This document shows positions 13,501 to 25,804 of a stretch of DNA of 64,000 bases, piece after piece. The stretch is from Bugula neritina. Its lineage: Eukaryota; Bryozoa; Gymnolaemata; Cheilostomatida; Bugulidae. The stretch's first letter is position 1, and each line of letters begins with the position of its first letter. The stretch covers positions 11,947,081 to 12,011,080 of the forward strand of contig OZ037767.1 of the NCBI GenBank assembly GCA_964035545.1, in the 5' to 3' direction. A program made the translations under genes and the position numbers. The notes beneath the pieces are model-generated. The model did not search any database. It was given only the letters and a program-made list of their open reading frames with translations, and had not been told where the DNA came from.

Positions 13501-14070
13501 TACTACTAATTTATAACACTTAATTATCACAGCAGAAGAACATACCGGCAATAACAAAAGAGATGAAAAACTCCATTGATGGCCCAAATAAAATTGATGC
13601 GTATCTGCAATAACTACATTATGCCTGCTTGTTTAGAGTTCAATAATAAAAGTGAACACATGCTTGATATAGATTAGCAAGCAGATTCAAATGTTATTGC
13701 AAAACCTACTTACTAATATTTATTAAAAAATCCAGTAAAAATAGTTCTGAAGCATAGAGAAAGAAATTTAAAAGGGGTCTTATTGAGTAATGCTGATAGC
13801 GAGCATAAATATATATAAAATAGTAGCTGTGTGAGACCATAAAACCTATAACACATTCGATTAAAATTGTACACAGTAAAACATTTTTAGTAAAAAGAAA
13901 ATTAAAAAGACTAGAATAAGCACTAATAATATTAAGCATATTTATAATCATATAAATGTTTTCACACATCACAGTCTTTTCTGTTCCATCATATGAGATC
14001 TCCTGGATTTCGTTCTCAGCAAGTGGCTCCAAGGATACCCTGTGACTACCAGTCGCCATTTCCACATCAA
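7585..14070 (-). CDS. MED17: Mediator complex subunit 17
   Basis: Head-module subunit of Mediator, which bridges transcription factors and RNA polymerase II in the nucleus. Twelve exons were read: 14070-13968 (ATG at 14059), 13460-13293, 12815-12680, 12488-12305, 12106-11823, 11356-11285, 11152-11096, 10963-10761, 10383-10192, 9842-9728, 8161-8013, 7831-7585. All junctions are GT/AG and all phases agree. They total 1899 bases, 632 residues, close to human MED17 (651). Recognisable family segments in order: the N-terminal EIQEISYDGTE; LAKLAQLIDF then KIWPWEWLRNAL; LWALRQQWRIKRVG..IIGDLSYKSG; GTFEVFKK with PPELEGSAYIQVSI; WQTKLDAAQNVIYCKELF; RRRLAGP; SVLEKIIDMG; and the C-terminal MTGRNFTHKMELLLSV. 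The acceptor just before the ATG implies at least one upstream exon. Identification rests on recalled family sequence; order and length make it very secure. Confidence 0.95.
8177..9330. repeat. 9-bp-based minisatellite in a MED17 intron
   Basis: About 1.15 kb of GTAGTTAGA, GTATTTAGA, GTAGCTACA and similar 9-base variants, in higher-order 18- to 27-base combinations. It fills most of the intron between the exons at 9842-9728 and 8161-8013 and ends only about 8 bases before the latter's acceptor region begins. Because the period is a multiple of three and stop-free, long frames of 321 to 521 codons open on both strands (repeats such as YSNYSKYSN, TTLNTL, VVRVFR). These are repeat artefacts, not proteins. 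Confidence 0.95.
10435..10735. repeat. CACTACTGTATTGCAG-type minisatellite in a MED17 intron
   Basis: Imperfect tandem units built from CACTACTGTATTGCAG and CACTACTGCACTACTG (about 15 to 24 bases) fill the intron between exons 10963-10761 and 10383-10192. Frames of 81 and 114 codons on the plus strand are by-products. Confidence 0.85.
11525..11805. repeat. About 32-bp minisatellite in a MED17 intron
   Basis: Tandem imperfect units containing CTACATATTATCACATATAT and ACTCACACA, roughly 31 to 33 bases each and about eight copies, lie in the intron between exons 12106-11823 and 11356-11285. The array starts about 20 bases from the donor at 11823. Confidence 0.85.
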
Positions 14071-14099
14071 CTGCAAAAATCAATATACTTTTGACTTAT

Positions 14100-15560
14100 A
14101 CATTATAACTTATATGAAAAAGTTATATCACTTATATGAGAAATAAACAAAATATAATAACATTATTAAGGTAATAGTGATAATAATTATATTGATGGTA
14201 AGCATTTTGACGTAATCATAATAAAGTGTGTTCTTAAAACTATAGCCAGTATTATATATAGCAAAAATCAATAATACAATTCCATTACAATATTTATCTA
14301 TATAGGTTTATTGATATTTATGACACTTTAAAATATGTGAATTACTACATAAACTATCACCAATTGCAATATGCCACAATTATTAGCACTTTATTATGTG
14401 CAGAATTAATGAATTGAATATGCAAAAAAAAGAGAGAGCATGAACCACAATTATTTTCTAAAAGTAAAAATCAACAGACAGAAGCATTGGCTACATTTTC
14501 AACGCTATAGCCTTTCATAGTCTCATTGATCTGAGCCTGTAATATCTCACTAAGTTATCAATGAAAAAATCTAACTAGTACATGTAGCTACAAGTAGAAA
14601 TAAAAACTTAGGCTTGCAATTTACAAATTGAAAACAATGGGTGCTATTTATTTTTTTAATAATTCATGTAACTATAACTATAACTGTCACTACCACTGTA
14701 AATACATTATGTCAGATTTCCACTTATCATTATGCTTATAATTATTTATAGACTAACAGTAGCACTAAAACAAATTCATTACTATCATAAAACAGCAAAA
14801 CCTTGCAAGAAATAATAATAATAGTAACAATAATACCCTTAGGGCTTACAGTGTTTTTAATAAACAGCTAGTGATACTCATAGTCATACTGATAATGATG
14901 ATCATGATTATTGACATTAATATTGGCGCTGATAGTATATGACCACTATGCGTATAGCTATAAGTATTAGTTCTACTGTTAGATTAGTTATAATACAATT
15001 ATTATTACAATTATTATATTGCATCAAGTTCAACTATTACATCTAGTTCTACTACTACTCATAGTCAATGTCTTACTGCAACTGTTACTACATATACTTA
15101 TAGTGCAACTACTTCTACCAGTACCACTAGCAACAGCAGCATTAGTAGTAGTTGCGGTAGTAGGCTAGTAGTAGGCTAGTACTGTAGCAGTAGTAACAGT
15201 GATAGTAGCAGTAGTAGCAGCAGTGGCAGCAGCAGCAGCAGCAGCAGCAGTAGACGTAGTAGACTAGTAGTAGTAGTATCAGTATGAGTATTACTAGTAC
15301 AGTACTAGTAGTAGTAGTACTAGTAGTAAACAGACTACTGACTGTTACTGTTAGTAATACTTAGTTTTGTAATTATACTAATACTGTAATAGTAATACTG
15401 ACTAATAGTATAACTATAAGTAATACTAATAGTAATACTAATACTAATAGTAATAGTAATATCAATAGGCTACATTAGTGTATTACTATAACTTGAACTA
15501 TAGAGTATAGTTATACTAATACTTAGCGTAAAACTAAAACTAAGTCTAATAGTTATAGTA
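14100..15560. repeat. AT-rich spacer with degenerate TAG/TAC trinucleotide sequence
   Basis: No coding segment seen. From about 15000 to 15480 the sequence becomes a degenerate patchwork of TAGTAG, TACTAC, AGCAGC and AATAGTAATACT words, including a short pure AGC run near 15232-15250. The section from 14100 to 15000 is ordinary AT-rich DNA. Confidence 0.5.
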
Positions 15561-15574
15561 GCAATACCAATGCA

Positions 15575-15757
15575 CTAAAGTCTGAGATTAATGAAAACAA
15601 TTTTCATATCTTTAACGTCAAAGAAACCTTGTGCAATCTGAGGGATTTGAACTGTTCTAAGCGCAGCTTCGAGTTGGTGGTAAGGAACGGTTTTAGTTAG
15701 AGGTCCGACATTAAAGTTTCCTCTCCAACCCGGGACCTCCCAAATTACTGCGCTCAT
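15575..15757 (-). CDS. Unidentified open frame, possible 5' exon upstream of MED17
   Basis: A 60-codon frame with a true ATG in an A-rich start context (AAAATGA) begins MSAVIWEVPGWRGNF. It is more GC-rich and more CpG-containing than its surroundings and has balanced codon use, unlike chance frames nearby. I do not recognise the protein. A possible donor within it (CAA G|GTTTCT, near 15626) is phase 1, which matches the phase-1 acceptor in front of MED17 exon 14070-13968. It could therefore encode an N-terminal extension of MED17 or an alternative first exon. It could also be a first exon of another gene or chance. Confidence 0.3.
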   Translation of the reverse strand: MSAVIWEVPGWRGNFNVGPLTKTVPYHQLEAALRTVQIPQIAQGFFDVKDMKIVFINLRL

Positions 15758-15760
15758 TTT

Positions 15761-15810
15761 CTACCGATTCAGAGCTGCTTATAGAATCGTTCGACGGATA
15801 GAATCGGTAG
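15761..15810. repeat. Perfect 10-bp inverted repeat just upstream of an ATG
   Basis: CTACCGATTC (15761-15770) and GAATCGGTAG (15801-15810) are exact complements around a 30-base loop. On the minus strand the hairpin would end three bases before the ATG at 15757. It sits in a small CpG-containing island. A 5' leader hairpin or a relic of a small mobile element are both possible. Confidence 0.55.
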
Positions 15811-18800
15811 TTCGAACTTAAAAAAATGCTGGAGATTCCGATGCTGTTTGGTATGGGGATCAATGGTAATTTAAATCCCAAATTTCACAGTCACAGCTCA
15901 AGTTTTTTTTGTACCAAATGATCAAATTGATTTGTTAAATTCACGCATTCACAGAACTTGTAGAATACCAATATGAATTTACCTCGCAGGCTTGCAATAT
16001 ACTCGCACTCACACTCACTCTCAGTGCAGCTGTCAGTGTCACGGATACCGATGGCGATAGTCATACTCAATCTCATACTCATAGTGATAGTACCAGTCTC
16101 GAGCTGGTGGTATCAGTATCAGTATGGTAGTTTTGGTAATATCAAATATCGTAATGATTAATGATATTGATACTCAGCTTCATAGTGATAGTCATGTTGA
16201 TCATCATTATGATTATGATAAACTCATTATGAATATGATTATGTCATAATATTAATAATAACTAAATAAGTAATAACAATAATCAATACTGATACTAATA
16301 GTAATAGTAATACTGATAGTCATAGTGATAGTGATACTGAACCTGAGGCTGATGGTCACAGTTTGAGATTTAGTTTGGCTTTCAGTTTCACTTTGAGTTT
16401 CAGCCTGGGTTACTTATACTATTTCACTCAAGTTTGACTTTCACTTTCAGCTTGGAGTTGACTGTAATCGTAGATCTAGATGACCAACACCAAGCTGAAC
16501 CTCAAACAAAAGGGCTAAGCAGCTAAGGTGAACAGCCTTTTGAAATTTAATCCAAACAGCTAACAGTAACACTGATTTCTTTACATATGATCATAACACC
16601 ATTATAATATTAAATTTAACAATAAATATTATGTTTGTGTTAAAATTTTTGGCATAGACCTACTCATAAATGGTAAGATTAACATAGACTTAAAGTTATA
16701 CTTATTTTATTATTTTTTCATATTCATATTGACATTCTGATAGTCATACTACCTAATAGTGATACTTATAGTTATACTTACAGACCATCGTTATACTGAG
16801 TATCAGTCATACTGATGCTGATGATCATACTCATAGTGATACTGATAGCGATTATTTAGTGTGCTTATGCTTATCAATTCTAAATGTACTCACCTATACT
16901 GATAATCATGATTAAAGTAAAATAAATCAATAGTAGGTAATACGAATAACAAAATTTTTCGAATTCTATCTTAATGTTATTGTTAATGTACATTAAAAAC
17001 CTTTTTAATAACTAATTTCATTATTGCAACTGAAAGTCAAGATGATTGTCAGTTGAATAATAATCACTATTATTATTAATATTTGTTACTATAATGTTGT
17101 TGCTCCTAGTCTGCTACACTGGTGTCCTATGTAAACTAATTAGACTTAGACTTAGTAAGTGCAGTAAATTGAGTTTGCTTGAGTTTGCCTTACGATTAGA
17201 GTAAAATACCAAAGAAAATATTGCTATGTTTACGTCATTCAAAGATTATAGCATTACATTTACACTAAATTTATATAGCTATCATCATAATCACTAAGTT
17301 AAGCACTTGCAAAAAGTGCGAGACGAGTAGACATTCATGCTGGTAGGTTACTACTTATAGTATTGCTGTACTAAAGTTATGGCTTTTTATGTCAATTTTT
17401 CTTACCAATAATTTTTAATTGATGGTTTACCTTCACTTTGTATAACCATCACTGGAACTATAGTCTAGCTAACAAGTGTTCAGTGTAAGTCAAGCATAGC
17501 AACAGCTTTAAATTATAAATTGAAATGAAAAATATGGATGAATGCGATTTCTTGTCAATCTAGTTTTTATTTCAAACAGTTACATAATTTTACTTGGTCT
17601 GAAGCCTGATGAGTAAGTTTCAGTTTAGTTTCTAGCAAATTATTTATGTTGCAACTGTTTTTTGGCAATTTGTTGTGGTGGTAAGTAAAGCTAGGAGAAA
17701 GATTTTACAATCTCTCAACAAGTTAATAATAGAATTATAGAATTTGTCCAAAATACTGCATGGGCTTGTTTGTTACTTGTTATACCCTTGTTTTGCATCA
17801 AATGTGGTGAAGTTTTATAAGTAGAAAACCACATTTTTTAGCAAACTCAATACAACAAATAATTAATCTAGATTTTATAATATATAGCAATATCCAGCTG
17901 TAATATTTTCTTTTGCTATAACTATAGTCACAACTGCTTGTTTTTTATTTTGTAGTTAATGTATGATGTAGTTTCAATTCAAATTATTATCTTTATAATA
18001 ATCATTGTTGACTTACAGAAAATCCACTTAATACAATAGTTTTACAGTTATTGTATTATTTATGTTCTAGTGTTTGTCCCAACATTATTATATATTGAAG
18101 GCTGTGCTAGATTTACTGATTAAATTACTGAATCATTTATGTTTTTATGATTGTTTAATGTGTATGTGTTTGTTTCTCACTACTTTATATTTATTATAGA
18201 CTTTGAAAGAAGCATTTTGTAGTAATATCTTTTGCTTTTCAAGCATTGTGTTAAATATATTTTATAGTTTACTGGCAGATTTTATAATGTTTGTACCAGA
18301 CTGTTTGGTAATGAAAAGCATGCGTTATGGATCGTTCTTCTGCAGCCTGTGAAGTAAATTCACATCTCACTTCATATTTGGGTGTCATAAATTTAAGCTT
18401 CTTTTTAATGAACATAGTGTCATGTGGAGTTTTTAAGTTGTATTTTAGAATAATTTTTAGAATTTATGCTTACATATATGGCAAATGGCTTTTAATTAAC
18501 TACAGTAAAACTATGTCTTAAAATTATTTTTGCAATCTTTAGCTTTTAATATTTAAGCAAACTAATACAGGAAGTTTTTTTAACTTTAATGGGCTTCGGT
18601 TGAAATGAAAACTACTTATTACTGTTGAACTTGTAGAACACCCAGTAATGGAGCAACTAAAACTGTGACTCAAAGGCTAAAGTTAGACTGAAGTTTAAAT
18701 ACCAGATTCAAGCTGAAAGCTCTCTGAACTGGACAATAGCTAACCAAGCTAATAGGACATAGAGGTGCATACGGCAGAAATATCATGTCTGAACTAGAAG

Positions 18801-18900
18801 AGGTATCTTTTTGGCCTGGTGAGCAATTTTAACTCTTTATTCACAATAAACTTTAGTTTCATAAAATTTTAATTTTCAGTTTCTTTGGTTTCATCTGATT
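15811..18900. other. Gene-poor spacer with degenerate GATACTCATAGT repeats
   Basis: No gene was found. Between about 15990 and 16370, and again near 16740-16870, degenerate words such as ATACTGATAGT, CATAGTGATAGT and TCAGTATCAGTATG recur. The remainder is AT-rich with only short chance frames (for example 18327-18521). Confidence 0.45.
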
Positions 18901-18908
18901 AAATTTAA

Positions 18909-19402
18909 AGAATCCCTGACACACTTCTCACTTATGCAGTATTAAAATATTCATACATATATTGTTTTTCATCTACGTACTGTTTTAAGGTTGTATGTCT
19001 AAATAATTTTGTTTTAAGGTGAATTTTGTGCTAGTAAGTGCTGGAGTGATTTAGGATTTCTGATCACTTGCCGATGACTTTTCTGAGATGGCTTGAAAGT
19101 TAAAACTTTGAACTTCAGAGCTATATCAGCAATTAGGCTGTGCAGTGCAGCATTAAAAATAGCATGCAATGAAAGTTAACTATAATTAGTATAAGTTATA
19201 TCATAGCAGTAGAGTCAATGCCAACTGGAAACGTCATCAGCAAGTGATCAGAAATCTCAAATCATTTCAGCACTTACTCGCACAAAATTCACCATAAAAC
19301 AAAATTATTTAGACATATAACCTTAAAACAGTACGTAGATGAAAAATAATACATGCAAGAATATTTTAATACTGCACAAGTGAGAAGTGTGTCAGAGATT
19401 CT
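18909..19402. mobile_element. Fold-back (long-inverted-repeat) MITE with TTAA ends
   Basis: Two arms of about 185 bases (18909-19092 and 19214-19402) are inverted copies with roughly 90 percent identity by eye. Both start with AGAATC(C/T)CTGACACACTTCTCACTT and both contain TTTTTCATCTACGTACTGT and GATTTCTGATCACTTGC. A central spacer of about 120 bases separates them. TTAA flanks both ends (18905-18908 and 19403-19406), the target duplication typical of piggyBac-type insertion. There is no coding capacity. A partial relative lies at 56620-57108. Confidence 0.8.
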
Positions 19403-19841
19403 TTAATTAAGATAGTTTCCTTACAGAGTAAAAGTATAAATGTTTAGTAAACGAGCAATTTTTTATTATGTACACATTATCTATGTAGTAATAGTTTTAG
19501 ATGCACACACATCAATGCAAGTAAAATATAGCTAAATTCTGTTGCAAATTTTTCTATGTATGGACCTTATAACCATTTCTGCATATATTTGGTGTATAAG
19601 GAAAGTAATTATGAAAATATATATTTTTTAGTAAAATGTAAGAATTGGTATAGTATCATTGTAGACAAAAATTTGTAACTGTTAGTATCATGCACTGGAA
19701 ATTTCAGTTTTTTATACTTTTTGGAAAGAATATCACTTGAGCTTATTTCAACTCAATTAACTTGGTGTTCCTCTTTACACTCTTTCTAGCAGTTGGAACT
19801 GTAGTTTAATTATCTACTTGTCAATATTTTGACAGTCTCTC

Positions 19842-20075
19842 ATGTAACATTAGCAGTGGTCTAGGGGTTAAATCGTTTGCTTAGTGAACAGGAAGTCATG
19901 GGTTCTGAACCCAACAAAGGCCATTGGTGATGTTAGGAAGAGCATCCGGTCATAATTGCTCCTGTGCCTCATCTAAACAAGTCCTTAGCCTGTTATAACG
20001 AAAACCTTTTCCATCAGGAGTTTCTCACAGGGATAGTGACTGTAAACTTGCATGATTTTTTTATGTAGCATTAGC
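19842..20075 (+). mobile_element. tRNA-derived SINE with target-site duplication
   Basis: About 208 bases (19855-20062) flanked by 13-base duplications ATGTAACATTAGC and ATGTAGCATTAGC (one mismatch). The head carries pol III promoter boxes: box A TGGTCTAGGGG and box B GGGTTCTGAACCC. The body holds GATGTTAGGAAGAGCATC and TGCTCCTGTGCC, and the tail is T-rich. A second copy at 56679-56897 shares the whole structure. The GGAAGAGCATC part resembles a conserved body segment I recall from SINEs of other marine animals (recalled, not searched). Confidence 0.85.
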
Positions 20076-20866
20076 TATTTACATTGCATCAATTTCTAGG
20101 TCAAAGCTCATATGGCTCTTGGAATGGTAAGTATTACTGGTCTCAGCAAGTATTAATATTCTATACGTAGTAAGCGATAGCCGTGTGCTCTTTATGTATG
20201 TTTACTATCATTGCATTTCTCTCCTGTATATATAAGGAAGGCATGAGGGGAGGGGGAGTAACTTGCAGCTTACCACTGAAAACATACCCTCAACTTTTAC
20301 TTTCACATGAACTCAATTTTAGTAATGCAGCTGTAATGATTCTGCAGTTGAAAGCTTCTATTAGTGCTATATTTTCAAAAGGTTTAAAGTAGCAATTTTG
20401 AAGTAAGCCAGTGAAATGCTTCATTTCCTGTAATAGTCAGCTGGCAAGTGAACCAAGTTTTAAAGATGTTCTTGTGTGTTTAAACAGATGCAATTTACCA
20501 AAATATGTGGTTTTTGTGAACTAAAATGTTATTAATGGTTGAAATGCATCTCCTACTTTACTATTATCTGAATCTTGGGATGGTGGTGGGTGGCTTTAAC
20601 TGCTGTCCTGTCGCTGCCTCACTATCTCTCCCTCACTATCTCTCCCAACAGTCCAAACTAATTCAAGAAGTATATGTAAAAATTGAAAATGTTGGAATAA
20701 ATCTAAGCAAACCTAATCTTATATTTGAGGTCATACTGTAGTAGAGCTGTCTATATGCTAAATTGACTTGGCTTGACAACTGTTATTTCCATACCCCATA
20801 GACACATTTTGTCATAGTGTAGCCCAAATAATATTTTGAATGCTGATGTAGTGGGGTACCTTGCAG

Positions 20867-23800
20867 GCAGTGCTGATGGTTCGTACTCAAGAGTGGGTGG
20901 TGCTATGCACAAAGAGGTGTCATGTCGAAAGAGGACAGTTGTTGTTATAGCAGTTGTGGTGTGCATACTCTTTATTATCGGCATATCTATTCCAGCAGGT
21001 AAGATTATACCTGAGATTTAGCGTTGCTTTAGTACTTGTTTTCAAATATACAACTGTTGCTGTTCAAATAAAATTGTGTATATTGTCAGCAGTGGAAATG
21101 ACATTTAATTTCCATATCTGCTAGCAATGTGCTACAGGTATATATGTTAGCAATGTGCTACAGGTATATATGTTAGCAATGGGCAGTACCTTTTTAACAG
21201 GGATGTTGCAGCATTTAAAAAACAAAGAAGAGGTGAAGGAATTGCCTGTCAGTACTGATAAACCATCAACCACCTCTCTAAAATCAAGTACAGCTCAGCC
21301 TAGCCCTAGTCCTCATTCTCCAAAGTGGAGCTCCCAGAGACTGCCCCGCACACTTTCTGTTTCAGAGTAAGTATTATTCCTTTATAGCAATTAAGATTAC
21401 TAGTTGTTGTAGTGATCGCTACCTTTCACTTGACTTGCATGCACTTCTACATGCAGTTGTAATACAGTAATACTATTTTATTCTATATACAGTTATAATA
21501 CAGTAACAATATTTTATTCTACATAGAGTTATAATACAATAATACTATTTTATTCTACATAGAGTTATAATACAATAATACTATTTTATTCTACATGTAG
21601 TTATAATACAGTAATATTATTTTGTCTCAGGTACAATATAAAGCTTACAATGAAAGTCCTGAATGATACAAATCATATACCCTATAATGGAACTGTTGAT
21701 ATGCTGGTTCATGTTGCAAACTCTACAGATCTAATTGTTCTGCATGCTTTCAACATCAACATATCTAAGGTAATGTATGGTATCTAATGGAGTTCTAGAA
21801 ACTGTTAGTGGATCTCCCTAATCTAGGGGTGGATGACATGGTTCACATAGTAGGGGGAGTGTTCTGCAGTTCTGTCATCTTTCTCGGGCACTTAACTTAG
21901 AAAGGGCAGGCCAGCTGCTTTATTCACATCAAATTTTATTGCCTAAATTTTATTAAATTAAATTGAAAGGCTGGTACTAATTGCCTCTCTTAGTAAATTC
22001 TACCATTAACCACTTACAGCTTTAATAATTTTATTAAATTTTGGCACCATAATATAGTGCTATATATTATGTATAGCATGTATAAATATGTGTAAATAGC
22101 ACTATATTTCCTGTGTAGTATGTATGTAAGGGCCTTTTGTAATGCATGCAGTTAGTGTAAGTAAATAGTAATCCAAGTTAAGAAAATGCATTCATAAACT
22201 AGTTATAATTAACTTGTCAACCCTTTGTCATTAATATTTGACCATATTTGTTTTCCATAGAATTAGTGTCCTGTTATGAACTGCATTATGTTGGCAAATA
22301 CATCTTGTAAACTTATCAGTTTAAGTAGCTATATAAATACTTGTAAGCTGCACGGCATGTTTTAATAGATCAAGTGCTAGAGCCATGAGTAGTGCAGCTG
22401 TTTTGTAGAACTAGTAGAGCCAATCAGGTTATACAGTATTGAGCTATTCTTAACAATATCTTTGCATTTTAATAGAATAGAATAGTTTAAGTTTTCATTT
22501 CTATATAGAATTTATTAACTGCACTATATTTTTGTACAGGATATATAAATAGCATTCTGTTCTTTCAGGTTGAAATACTTTCACCTTCCAGTCCTACTGA
22601 TTCAGAATTGTCTGGCTATGAAACCTATGATGAGTTACAGCAACTGCAAATATCTTTGAAAAAGCCTCTAGACACAGGGAGTAACTTTACGCTTCGAATC
22701 TCTTTCAGCACAACATTGCGGGAAGACTTGCATGGTTTTTATAGAAGTGTATACACCAGTCCACCTAATGTGTAAGTTACAGAATGCTCTGTGATATGGG
22801 AGAAACTTTCAAGGGTTATCTCATTATTATTTCTTTCAGTTTAGCAAATCAACAGTTAATGTTTAACTTTCCATCATACAAAGTAGACTTCCTTAATCAT
22901 TGTGCAGCTCTTTATCAATATGACAGGGAAAATTATGCCATGCTTGCTCTTCAGTGCTGACATATAATACACTGATATATAATACACTGATATGTAATAC
23001 ACTGATATACAGTACACTGATATACAATACACTGATATATACGATGTGTTTGCAGTAAGAAGGCCATGGCTGTTACACAGTTTGAAGCTACACATGCTCG
23101 CAAAGCCTTTCCCTGTTTTGACGAGCCTGATTTCAAGGCTAGATTCAGGTTGACTGTTACTAGACCTTCTCATTGTCACACTCTCTTCAACTCGCCCCTC
23201 AATAAGACTGTAGATGAAGGGAATGGACTTGAGACTGATACATTTGAGTAAGTCTATACATACATGCATACTGTATATGCTATATATGCGTACATACATA
23301 CACATACCTACTATGCATACATACATACATATGTACATACACACACATACTATACACACGTACATACATACATACAAGTATACATGCATGCATGAACTAA
23401 TTAATAAATTTAAAGAGATTTCAACTCTAAAGTTTTTGATTTTGATGAGTGTTCAAACTCGTACTTTGTAACTAATAGCTATGTACACTTTATATGTACA
23501 CTTTTTATGTACACATTCTATCTACACATTCTATCTATATCTTCCGGTAACTGCCCAGTGTTCACTGTATTGTCTACACTACAGTAGACTATCCCATTGT
23601 GTACTAGTTTCCTATATACAACAGTTACACACTATTATATATTATACAATCATGACTCTTGCAGGTACTCTCCTAAGATGAGCTCATATCTGGTAGCCAT
23701 AGTAGTGAGTGAGTTGAGTCACACTCAGCCTCTCCTTATTCATAGTGCTCTAAATGCCAGTCAAACTATCGAAGTGAGTTAACATAGTGCATATATTGTA

Positions 23801-25757
23801 ATTATATTATATAATATAGTCCATACTGTCACAGTTCATAGTATTTACCTAGTTTAGTATCCCTAATCTGTCTAGTTCTAGTCTCTACACTAATGCACAC
23901 TTACTATTGAGTTTGTACCTGCTACATATAGCTCTATAATCTAACTACTCTTTCATCTCGCCTATGCCCATGTATAGTTTTTTGGATGTTTGCAGCATAC
24001 AATAGAGTTGTTAGTTATTACTGCATAAATCAGATGATATTGACAACTGTATGATGTCAGGTTCTGTATATGCGTGCTCGCGAGTGTGTGTGTGTGTGAG
24101 CGCGTAGATTTACAAATAGATATATAGTTTTTAACCTTCAACCAAGTGCAGTCTCTTCAGCATAAGTTTAGAACATGCAACTAACACAACGTAAAACCAT
24201 GTGCTTAAGTTGCTTCTCTCTCATGTTTTCCAGATAACTTTGTACGGAAGGGAGAATCAGCTCAGCCAGCTGGAGTTCGCTAAGAATGTCACGGCAGAAG
24301 TCATTAAAGTGTTTGAACAATTCTTTCAAGTTGCTTACCCGCTGCCTAAGCTGGGTAAGATGGACACCCTCTCATTCCTTCAACATATTATATAACATAC
24401 TCTGTAGAAAAGTAAAGCTTAGTACATTGTGGGTTGCGTTGTAGATATCGTTGCTATACCAGACTTTGAGAATGGGGCAATTGAGAACTGGGGACTCATA
24501 ACATTCAGAGAAAGTGCCCTTCTTTATGATCCCACCTTGTCATCAACCAATCAGCAGCAGTGGGTGACAGAAGTGGTGGCACACGAGCTAGCGCATCAGG
24601 TGGGCAAGTTTATGAACTGCTCACCCAACTCTTGTTAGTCATCAGTTGGTGAATTGCTGAGACCCTGCTGTCGGTGTTGTAGCCGTCTGTTTCTATCTTA
24701 CTCGATATGACTCATCTTCAGTAGAACTCGTGCTGTTGTAGAAACCTCTTCACTCAGTCCTAATCGTGTAGCCTTTGTCAATGTACTCCATAATATTATT
24801 AAATTATATAATCTAATGATTATATGTAATAATGGTTGTATGAAAAGTATGATGTTAGTAATAGTATAATATGTTGTGTATCACTTCATTCTGACAATTT
24901 CTTTGTTGGTGATCGAAGGGTGTGATGTGTAGGGAGACATTCACGTCCATGATATTCTATCAGTACAATAATAACTGCCGACATGCTCTCTCCAGTGGTT
25001 TGGAAACTATGTTACTATGAAGTAGTGCCACTTACAGTGCCCATAGAGCTAGTAGCTCACCTGTATATCTGCATGTTTGTATTTTCTGCAGTGGTTTGGA
25101 AACTACGTTACTATGAAGTGGTGGAATGAAGTCTGGCTGAATGAAGGATTTGCCACTTTTGTCGGGGAAATGATCGGCACTAAAACATTTGCTAAGAACC
25201 AAGGATATGATTGGCCAGTTGTGAGTACAATATAGTCGCCTGTATTACACTTACTCATAGATCAGCTATAATTTGCTCTTGTTTCTCAACATTCTGTTCT
25301 CTTCATAGACTGAGAACTTCATCCTTGCTATAGCTCAGGCTATGGCAGTTGATGGACTGCTGAGTAGCCACCCACTATCTCAATATTTTATAGTTATAAT
25401 GTGCTTTTGTTGCTGGAGTTTATTTAGGCGAAGAGTTCACAGTCATGAGCATTGCATGCTCTAAATTTCAAATATTTCCATTCTTTATGAAGCAGTAAAT
25501 TCATTGCCTGAATACTTTATAACCCCAGATTCGCTGAACAGGCCATTTTATGCAGCGGAACGTATCTCACCCCATCCTATGTTGTACATTGGTTTGAGTG
25601 TTTATTTAGAGGCGGTTTGTGTCATTAAAAGACAATTTGCAAAGAGGTTTTCAACCCACACCTCTAACCAAAATTCTTTGATACAATTGAAGACTTGGGG
25701 CTACTAAAATCTTTCTGCTATTGCGCTAAATGCTAATTTATCACTGGTTAATATGTT

Positions 25758-25804
<47 letters not shown>

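Noticed and set aside
19855-20062. Functional tRNA gene
   Set aside because: Box A and box B are present, but no cloverleaf with paired acceptor stem could be drawn, and target duplications plus a second copy show a SINE.
20836-20904. Coding extension [11 protein letters not shown] upstream of the first ATG of aminopeptidase A
   Set aside because: The first codon is TTG, not ATG, and a TTGCAG acceptor at 20861-20866 interrupts it; only the part from 20867 can be exon.
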